Shown in pieces: positions 7,153 through 14,039 of a DNA stretch of 17,704 nucleotides. Under the pieces are notes generated by a model. That model saw nothing but the letters and a program-made list of their open reading frames with translations, was not told where the DNA came from and did no database searches. Position numbers and translations under genes: made by a program. Positions within the stretch are counted from its first letter, which is position 1; every line of letters starts with the position of its first letter. Source of the DNA: Coemansia sp. RSA 1804 (Eukaryota > Kickxellomycota > Kickxellomycetes > Kickxellales > Kickxellaceae); NCBI GenBank assembly GCA_027578815.1, contig JANBTH010000423.1, positions 1-17,704 on the forward strand. The letters run 5' to 3'.

Positions 7153-9225
7153 CTAGCACGACGATGAGACCAGGGGCGATCTGGGTGCCTCTGGCTGGTT
7201 CTTGTCTTGCGTAACATGGCCAGAACTGAATTGCGGTGATAACCCAGAGACAGTGGTAGTGGAACCGGGCGGGCGCGATCTTGTCTTTGTGGATTTGGCG
7301 CGGTCCGAAGCGGATGACACTTGGCTCTTGACGACCCTCATCATCGCCGTGAGCTTTTTGGTGCTTGACCGCGCCTTGCTTTGAATCCGCACGCCCTTGC
7401 GCGAACCAGCGGAAGTCCTGGGCATGGTTTTGTTAAGAATCGAGGACAGCGACATTGTAGACGACGATGCAGCCACACGCCGTCTTCCCGCCTTTTTTAC
7501 CACGGCTGAGGCGTCTTCCTCTGCGGGTGAATCCAAGCAAGTGGCCGAAGAGTCGCCGCTAGCCGACTCGCATGGCGAACGTGAGCCGACGTACTCCTTG
7601 GGTGCGCTGATCTCGAGAGAAGCCGGCACTTTGATAGGCAGAAGGCGGACGGCGTCATCGGCATCGCCGGCAATGTGGTAGTCAAACACGTCGTCCCAGC
7701 CCCTTGGCGGCTCGTCCTTGTTGATGAAAATGGTCTTGCCCGCGCCCGCACGCTTGGCCCGCGCAGAGCACGAATGCACGCACCGGGACATCTCGCGAAT
7801 CATGCGCTTGATTCCCGGGATCTTTAACGACGTGCCAATCACTATAAGAAGGTCTGGCCGCCGCTTGAGGTCGTATTCGCTTAGCTCGCCGATCAGCTCC
7901 TACAGAATCAGATTCGATAACGATAACACAAGAAATGGAGATGGACAGTAGTAAAATAAGAAACAAGGAGATGGCATGGATGCACACAAATTAAGCAGAT
8001 AAGCAGTAGAATAGTAATGGAAAAAAACCCACACACGCATTATACATGTGCCACACACAACAAGGACAACGTAAATAAGCAGTAGTAACAACTCACTACT
8101 CCATGTTTTGTTATCTCCAGATGCATCTGGTTCAGTTTCGCTTTTCCTTTCTATGCTGGATAGGCAAAAAAGAAAGAAAGTAAAGGCAAGGATAGCAGGA
8201 AGACAGCAACAACAACAACAACAACAACAGCAACAACAATAATAATGATGACTTACGCCTTGGGGATGGGCTTCATTGTACAGCACAATGTCGGGACGCA
8301 ACACCCCAGAAGCAACAGAGCGCTTGCCAACGATATCGCGAATGACTTCAATCTCCTTGCAGCGCGGACAAGGCGGGGGAGCGCCTGAGCAGAACTCCTC
8401 GGCAAGCTCATCGGTGAATGGGTAGCGGGTGTGGCAGATGGTGCAGACAACGTTGTCCAAGTCGCCGTGCAGCTGGACAGCGCGGGTGAACGTCTTGTCG
8501 AGCGTTGTTTGCTTTCGGCGTCGCTGGCGCTGGCGCTGTGCAGTGCTCGACGATGAACACACAGTTGACGAGGAGCTGATATTGGGGTTTATATCGGTAC
8601 TATCGCCGTCCTCCTCAGTCTCTCCCTCGTTTTGTTTGGGAAGCGTGCTGTTCGTGTCAGATCCAGAGCCCAATGCATGGTCACTGCGCTTGGCACTATC
8701 GCTGCAGGCGCCACGATCGGATAGGAGAGCAGCAGCAGCAGCAGCGGCGGGTCTTGTGAACGCAGTCTCCAAGCCAATTCTCTTTTCCAGCGAGTCAATG
8801 TTCTGGGTATAGCATCTGAGGAGTTTTCCGCATTCGTCGAGTTCCTTTATAAAGGCATGGGTAGGCGTACATGTAGCCTGTGAGACCAGGTTGCGGAGCT
8901 CGCCCATGAAGCTGTAGAACAGTTCGACCATGGTGGGATCATGGAACAAGGTTGCATCAAAAATATCCCGCCCCGAGGACATTGCGGTCGGATACCTCTG
9001 CTTTAGCTGGTGGAAGAGTCCCTGCGGAGAGCGAAAATCGGGAATGCCCGAGGATACGGATATTCCAGCGCCCGTGATAACAATGCATCGCTGGGCTCCG
9101 CGAACTGCACGGTGGACATCGCTGAGAATTTCGGCATTAGGGGATTCCACAGGAGCGCTGCTCTTGGCTGTTGAGGAACTACCGTCTGGAGGTGGCAGTA
9201 TATCACTGAGACAAAGACGCTTCAT
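7153..9225 (-). CDS. hst4: NAD-dependent protein deacetylase, Hst3/Hst4-type sirtuin (two exons)
   Basis: Exons 9225-8257 and 7899-7153 join in phase 0 to give 571 residues. Sirtuins remove acetyl groups from lysine using NAD+; the Hst3/Hst4 branch acts on histone H3 K56 in the nucleus for genome stability. Visible motifs: GAGIS (52-56), DFR (63-65), TQNID (140-144), catalytic His253 in QLHGD, zinc cysteines C261, C264, C286 and C289, VLRPDIVLYNE (308-318) and HPQG (320-323). The second exon adds GTSLK (345-349), the FINKD segment (Asn383) and FDYHIAGD. The RPDIVLYNEAHPQG and DLKRRPDLLIVIGTSLK regions resemble Hst3/Hst4 more than Sir2/Hst2. About 90 low-complexity residues (157-247) are inserted between the NAD and zinc parts of the core. 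Residues from about 415 on form a Ser/Lys/Arg-rich tail. The ATG at 9225 is the first in frame; only a non-ATG codon lies upstream. Family secure; the Hst3/4 subgroup is likely. Confidence 0.93.
7900..8256 (-). other. spliceosomal intron of the sirtuin gene, open in frame
   Basis: A 357-base intron (119 codons) with donor GTAAGT, branch-point candidate CTGAT close to the acceptor, and acceptor CTGTAG. It interrupts the gene between HPQG and ELIGELSEYDLK. In the phase of the upstream exon it has no stop until the acceptor TAG itself, so intron retention would yield a 441-residue protein with a poly-Cys run and hydrophobic stretches but no GTSLK motif. Confidence 0.88.
8204..8248. repeat. CAA/CAG trinucleotide repeat near the sirtuin donor site
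   Basis: Plus strand reads CAG, then CAA repeats with one internal CAG, ending in AAT units; the sense strand of the gene reads TTG/TGT/TGC. It starts only a few bases inside the intron, next to the GTAAGT donor. Such repeats are usually length-variable. Confidence 0.85.
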
Positions 9226-10734
9226 TTCGGAAGAGAAAACAATTAAACGCACACAAAATACAATTTCAGACAACAAGGAAACAAAATAACAGAATAAAAT
9301 GTAAATTTAAGGAGAAAGAGAGCGAAATGACGGTAGACAGACAGATTGATAGATATATAGGTAAATAGAGGCAGGGAAAGCGGTCAATGAGACATTGCTG
9401 CAGCGAAGAAAAGCAGCAAGAATACGGGGGAGAGGGATACTGAGTAGAGTGGAGAGAAGGGAAGGGAAGGAATGTGGCGACCTAAACGCAATTGGGAAGG
9501 GGAAGAAGAGAGCGGCATGTAACTAGAGAAGAACAAGCGATGAAAAGAGGGAAAGTAAAAAAAAGAACGCAGCATCACGCCTTCTTTCGTTTAAACTTTT
9601 GCCACTTTGAGATTCATTTCTACACAATAACAGATCTAATCCAGAGATTGATCAACAATAATGATCTGAGCATTGCATTTTGATTAATCGTGATTTAGTC
9701 GGGAGGGAAGGCGGAGGAGATTGACAATAAAGCAGCTGAAGCGGTTTTAGCGTGCAACTTTTTGTTTATTTTTACTTTTTTTGGGGAGGGGGTTTGCATC
9801 TGGGACGTGGAGAATTGACTTAAAGCGGAAAGGCGATGAAAGAGACTGCCATCTTCTGCACCGCCGGACAGAGTCAAAGTCAGGATTTGCTTGGTCTGCA
9901 TTTCCAGGACGCAGGGGAAAGAAGCCGGATACATGTCCAAAATCAAGCAAATGACACAAGGAATCACTGGGCTGTGTCCGTTTCGCTCAAAGAAAAGTCC
10001 TCGATGACAAAATGCCTGACTGCGTGCGTGCTTGCTTGCCTCTCAGTCTCGTGTGGTCCCATCTGCCGTACGCTGTATGCCATATGTCCCCATCCACAGC
10101 ATACAGCGAAAATAAAGGATTTTTATTTTGTGCTTCTGGTGGTTCGCAGCGAATGGGATGATGCGAGAGAAAGGGGGGACACTGCTGAATGGGAGGCAGC
10201 AAGCCTATCAATTGGCCACAAATGTCACATTTTCTCAATAATTTATTTCGGCATCTTTCGCATTTCCTCTTCTCACTTGCTTGCCCGCGTGTTTCCATTT
10301 AGGGAGAGTGATGTTTTTTTTGTTCAGCAATGTTGGGTGGGGGATGTTGGACAAAGAAAGGGGGGGGGAAAGCTCAATCTTGTTGCAAGAAAGAGAAAAC
10401 GCTTTTTCTTTCTCTGTTTCTTTATACGTATTGTGAATATTAAAAAGAAGTCATCCTATTTTCCTCTTATTTTAGGTTTTTTCTCTTCCGGCAGTGGGTT
10501 GTGCACCTTTCTCTTTCTGTTCTTTCGTCCCCATTCCACGCAATTCGTTACTTTTTCACAAGCAAAACACCCTTAATTCACCTACTTTATTGTATTTTAA
10601 CTTGCATATAATTCATACAGCCCCAGCCTTTGTATCGTCTTATCCACTTCATATATTCACGCAGCCCACACTTCTCCGCTTGACGCATACAGGATTAATA
10701 ATTAAGCCACGCCGCTGCTAGACTCGGAGGGAGC
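9226..10734. promoter_or_regulatory. 1.5 kb gene-poor region between the sirtuin and the wall-sensor-like gene
   Basis: The largest gene-free stretch, flanked by divergent genes. Next to the sirtuin a strongly purine-rich plus strand (about 9402-9560) gives a pyrimidine tract on the sirtuin sense strand. Further on lie an AATAAA at 9725-9730, twin inverted repeats at 10071-10129, G-runs at 10335-10368, a pyrimidine-rich stretch (about 10391-10535) and a TATA-like TATAATT near 10607. A plus-strand 246-codon frame (9836-10576) has biased low-complexity content and no recognised domain; I do not call it a gene, though an internal ATG at 10004 begins a Cys-rich hydrophobic stretch. A long 5' leader or an RNA gene could be here. 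Confidence 0.45.
10071..10129. repeat. two adjacent perfect inverted repeats
   Basis: CGCTGTATGC (10071-10080) is perfectly repeated inverted at 10099-10108 with an 18-base loop. Immediately after it, AAAATAAA (10109-10116) pairs with TTTATTTT (10122-10129) across a 5-base loop. In RNA they would form two consecutive hairpins. Confidence 0.75.
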
Positions 10735-11922
10735 ATGAAGGTTTTCAAAAGCACAGGGACACTCAAAAGCGTAGGCCTGGCGCTGGCCGCCATGGCGCTC
10801 GTTACCACCTCGGCCGGCGCAGCAGAGCCGGGCAGCACAAAAGCAGTGGGAGCCGGATGGCGGGACGGACAGATACAGCAGCGCGACCTTCTGGACAGTC
10901 TGCAGAACCTCCTCAACCCGTCCAGAGCTGGACGCGCTGGCGAGTCGGACGAGGCCACAGCGACGGAGGGAGACAACGGCAACACCGACGAGAACACGCC
11001 CACTGGCGACGTTGAGTCTACCACGCCCACCAGAACCAGCACACACGAGACAACCTCGCGCACATCCTCAAGCAGCAGCAGCACTAGCACAAACGACTCC
11101 AGCAGCGACACTGGCAACAACAGCGACAGCTCAACCACCAGCCGCAGGACAACCACCACCGACGAAACCACGACGCCGAGCGACTCGTCGACAGACGGTT
11201 CGGAGACGGCCACGAGCGACTCGGAGACCTCGAAGGAGACATCGGCGACGGAGCCGACATCGTCGCCGGAGCCCACCAGCGACACCTCGTCGTTTGTGAT
11301 GGTGACGGTGACGCGGCCAAACACGGTGATTACGACATCGGTGGAGCGGCCCACAATCGACGACGCCAACGGCGACAAGGCCGACGTTGGGCGGTCATCC
11401 AACCTCACCACAATCATTGTTGCGCCCGTGGTAACGTCCGTAGCGCTGCTGTTCTGCGCGGTGATGCTGTTCATGTACATCCGCCGCCGCAACCGCTCCA
11501 AATACGCCAACGACGACGTCTTTGCCAAGGGCGCGCGCGAGAACAGCACGTCGCCGTTTATTCCGCAACGGCATGGCAGTGGCGACGGCTATGTCAAGGA
11601 CGAGGACTCGCCGCACTACGCAGCTGCGTCTGCCGCCGAGCCTGTGCCTACGTCTTATGGCGCCAGGCCTGGCGACTACTATGTTGCTAACTCTGCTGAC
11701 GATACGCTTCTGCTGTCCAACCCGCGCTACCAGCAGCAGCAGCAGGCACCCGTGCGTCCCAACTATCACCCGCCTATCCTGTCGACTGCGCCCACAGCTG
11801 CGCCCGTCCCCGCACCGCTGGGCAACTACGGCACACAGTACCAGCATCAGCAGCAGCAGCAGCAGCAGCAGCACGGAAACGGATACGGCTACCAGCCGCC
11901 AAACAATGACTTCAGATACTAA
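10735..11922 (+). CDS. Ser/Thr-rich single-pass plasma-membrane protein, wall-sensor-like (Mid2/Skg6-type architecture)
   Basis: Predicted 395-residue type I membrane protein. Residues 1-30 are a signal peptide: a Lys-containing start, a hydrophobic VGLALAAMALV core, and an AGA/GAA cleavage region. Residues about 60-215 are dominated by Ser and Thr with many acidic residues, as in heavily O-mannosylated stalks of fungal wall sensors. One transmembrane helix lies at about 226-249, followed by the stop-transfer cluster YIRRRNR. The cytoplasmic tail (250-395) is Pro-, Tyr- and Gln-rich with two polyglutamine runs (near 333-337 and 372-379). This layout is that of Mid2/Wsc stress sensors and Skg6-like proteins, which signal wall damage or polarity. 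There is no WSC cysteine domain, so the match is to architecture, not a defined domain. The ATG has A at -3 and follows a TATA-like element by about 130 bases. Gene call firm, role inferred. Confidence 0.82.
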   Translation: MKVFKSTGTLKSVGLALAAMALVTTSAGAAEPGSTKAVGAGWRDGQIQQRDLLDSLQNLLNPSRAGRAGESDEATATEGDNGNTDENTPTGDVESTTPTRTSTHETTSRTSSSSSSTSTNDSSSDTGNNSDSSTTSRRTTTTDETTTPSDSSTDGSETATSDSETSKETSATEPTSSPEPTSDTSSFVMVTVTRPNTVITTSVERPTIDDANGDKADVGRSSNLTTIIVAPVVTSVALLFCAVMLFMYIRRRNRSKYANDDVFAKGARENSTSPFIPQRHGSGDGYVKDEDSPHYAAASAAEPVPTSYGARPGDYYVANSADDTLLLSNPRYQQQQQAPVRPNYHPPILSTAPTAAPVPAPLGNYGTQYQHQQQQQQQQHGNGYGYQPPNNDFRY

Positions 11923-12333
11923 TGTCAGCGCTAGGTTTCCTGGAAGCGGGCCGGATCCCCTCCTTTCTGTCTTTTTCTTTTGCTCGCTCGCTCATGCGGA
12001 CTGGAAAGAAAACAGTTTTAACTGGTGGAAAGTGGAGGGTGCGTGATTTCGGCAGAAAAACATTTGTCTATTTTATTTTTAGAATCTTTCATTTGAATGC
12101 GTCTCTATTGTTGTCGAGCTTCACAGCCCTGTGGCTAAAATTGGCTTTGCCCCCCCCCCCACGCACAGGCAGGAGCGGAGCGGAAAGACCGACCGCTTAA
12201 TAATAAACAATTGATAAGAAAGAGAGAACCGCGTGCCCATGATCTGACATTAGGTACACATACGTAAAGAATGGAGAGAAGGAGGGGGACCCAAGCAAGG
12301 GGTCTGTGCTGTACAGAGAGATTAAAGGTGCGG
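11923..12333. other. convergent 3' intergenic region
   Basis: A 411-base gap between two converging genes. It contains a run of eleven C (12150-12160) and an AATAAA on the plus strand at 12202-12207. I see no gene in it. Confidence 0.5.
12202..12207 (+). terminator. poly(A) signal candidate for the wall-sensor-like gene
   Basis: AATAAA about 280 bases past the stop at 11922; the nearest canonical signal on this strand. Confidence 0.35.
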
Positions 12334-13410
12334 TTAGACCCAGCCCATGGGCCCGTTGGCGACGCGGGGACGCAGGGCGGAGAAGAAGGAGTCGGTCAGC
12401 AGCTGGTCGGGGCAGGCGGACGATGCGCGCTTGTCGATAGCGTCGGGCAGCCACGTGCGGATGTTGTCGATACGCGAGCGCGACGACGGGTGGGTGCTAA
12501 GGAACTGCGGCGGCGACGCGGTTGGGAAAGAGGACGATTTGGCGCGCTGCTCCTCGGCCAGCATGCGCTCCCAGAAGCCCACGGCCTGGCGCGGGTCGTA
12601 GCAGGCGGCAGCCATGAACATCAGGCCCAGACGGTCGGCCTCGGACTCGCAAGCCCTGCTGTTGGGCAGCTCCAGCAGAAGCGTGCTGGTGATTCTGCCC
12701 AGATCCAGCGCGCTTGGGTCAACAAACAGACTGGCCGCGATGAGCAGCACGGTCAGCAGCGTCTGGCGCGACATCTGCTCGGCCGGATGCCGCGCGTACT
12801 GGTGCGCAATCTCGTGCGCCAGCACCGTGGCCAACCCGTCGTCGGACTCGGCGATCGGCAGGAGCCCGCTGAACACAAAGATCTTGCCGCCGGGCAGGAC
12901 AAAGGCGTTGCGCTCGGGCGAATCGATGACGTGGATCTCCCAGTCGGCGTCCATCTCGCTCTGCACGACGCCGATTATGCGCTGCGCTACTCTGCGCACG
13001 TACCGGTCCACAGCAGTGCCCTGCGGCACTATCTGTCCGCCGTACTCGCGCAGCACCTGCTGGTACGACTGCCTGCCCATCCTCTCCTCCGTCTTGTGCG
13101 AAACGTTGATGAACCGCCGCCGTCCCGTGGGCGACTCCTCCACGTGCGCCTGGTAGTACACCGTACCCGCTGCTGTCGACCCTCCTGCCACGTACCAGAA
13201 CCCCTTTGTCTGCCACACTGCGCGTCTGCTGCCCCTCCCGCCGCCGGTCTGCCCATCCCCGAAGCGCCAGTATCTTCCGTCCGGCCGCTGGTTGCCGAAC
13301 AGCCGGGTCTGCATTGCTGTTGCTGCTGCTGTTGCTGCTGGTTGCCGGATCTGCCGCAGACCTACCATGGCTCTCGCTCCAGAACGGGCAAAGAAGATGC
13401 CTGTCATCAT
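12334..13410 (-). CDS. OMA1: mitochondrial inner-membrane metalloendopeptidase OMA1 (M48 family)
   Basis: Predicted 358-residue zinc metalloprotease of the mitochondrial inner membrane. In other fungi Oma1 degrades misfolded membrane proteins under stress, and in animals it cleaves OPA1 and DELE1. Residues 1-37 (MMTGIFFARSGARAMVGLRQ onwards) form a basic amphipathic presequence. A hydrophobic stretch at about 71-86 is the likely membrane anchor. The M48 core contains NAFVLPGGKIFVF (168-180), the zinc site HEIAH (199-203), a second hydrophobic stretch (about 218-230), the third ligand Glu255 in ESEAD (255-259), and STHPSSRSRI (305-314), characteristic of the Oma1 branch. Length is typical of fungal Oma1. 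The frame opens with GTG at 13416; the first ATG is at 13410, with a second ATG directly after. No intron is apparent. The upstream region is shared with the divergent multipass gene. Confidence 0.94.
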   Translation of the reverse strand: MMTGIFFARSGARAMVGLRQIRQPAATAAATAMQTRLFGNQRPDGRYWRFGDGQTGGGRGSRRAVWQTKGFWYVAGGSTAAGTVYYQAHVEESPTGRRRFINVSHKTEERMGRQSYQQVLREYGGQIVPQGTAVDRYVRRVAQRIIGVVQSEMDADWEIHVIDSPERNAFVLPGGKIFVFSGLLPIAESDDGLATVLAHEIAHQYARHPAEQMSRQTLLTVLLIAASLFVDPSALDLGRITSTLLLELPNSRACESEADRLGLMFMAAACYDPRQAVGFWERMLAEEQRAKSSSFPTASPPQFLSTHPSSRSRIDNIRTWLPDAIDKRASSACPDQLLTDSFFSALRPRVANGPMGWV

Positions 13411-13800
13411 TGCCACTGTTGTTTCTCTCCTCGTTCCTTACTTCGTTGCTCGATTGCAGTAATTCCAGATATAAATACAAATATAAATGTACAAACAAGA
13501 AATTCCAACTCTATGTTATTACCACTGCTTTTCTGTCTTGCCAGCGATGAAAGCAGAAGGGAAGAGAGGGGAAGAGAATGGCCACGCTTTATCGTTTCCC
13601 CCATCCCACCTCTTTTGCTTTGTGCTTAAGAGCTGGTCAAAGCAAAAGAGGCGTGCCGCATACAGTACGCATTTACTTTTTTAAAACATTGTCCATTGTT
13701 GGCTGGTTTTTTGTTTGCTTGTGTGGTCAATCATGCTTTCGATTTCAATTTCTTGCGTGCTTTTTTTTGAGCAAGAAAAAAGACGCCTCATTCAGTTGAC

Positions 13801-13818
13801 TGTTGTTGCCCAACAACA
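13801..13818. repeat. perfect short inverted repeat
   Basis: TGTTGTTG, a CC spacer and CAACAACA form a perfect 8-bp inverted repeat, followed by a run of A. It could be a dimeric factor-binding site or chance low complexity. Confidence 0.5.
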
Positions 13819-13965
13819 AAAAAAAGCACCCAGCCTGGGGCTGCTTGCTCTTCTTTAGTTGTCTTTATTATTGTTAGCAAAAGAAACAGAATAGCATTAG
13901 TAGGTAGTCTGGGCTGGCTGGCTATTTCCTTTCGTCGTTATTTGTCTGTGGATTCTGTAATTGCA

Positions 13966-14028
13966 ATGCGGCTGACGCTATCAACAGCACCAGCACCATC
14001 AGCAGCACCAGCATCATCAAACGTGTAG
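13966..14028 (+). promoter_or_regulatory. 20-codon upstream ORF before the multipass protein gene
   Basis: ATG at 13966 (G at -3) opens a 20-residue reading frame, MRLTLSTAPAPSAAPASSNV, ending in TAG at 14026-14028, only 11 bases before the main ATG at 14040 and in a different frame. If transcription starts upstream of it, ribosomes would meet this start first, so it could reduce or condition translation of the main protein. Transcription start unknown. Confidence 0.4.
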
Positions 14029-14039
14029 AGGGGAGCAGC

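Larger units (their letters stand above)
13411..14039. promoter_or_regulatory. divergent promoter region between OMA1 and the multipass gene
   Basis: A 629-base gap between divergent genes. Near OMA1 the plus strand is purine-rich (about 13545-13580), so the OMA1 sense strand carries a pyrimidine tract. An 18-base near-palindrome lies at 13801-13818. Pyrimidine-rich sequence (about 13840-13868) precedes the multipass gene. A short upstream ORF is described separately. Confidence 0.45.

Noticed and set aside
8204..8248. Short regular repeats suggesting a CRISPR array
   Set aside because: It is a simple trinucleotide repeat without spacers, inside an intron of a eukaryotic gene.
10695..11549. 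284-codon minus-strand frame with many Val/Leu/Ser residues
   Set aside because: It is the complement of the Ser/Thr-rich stalk of the plus-strand membrane protein, so its hydrophobic look is an artefact.
12271..13629. 452-codon plus-strand open frame antisense to OMA1
   Set aside because: It covers a clearly identified OMA1 gene on the other strand, has no domain, and is explained by high G+C at third positions of OMA1.
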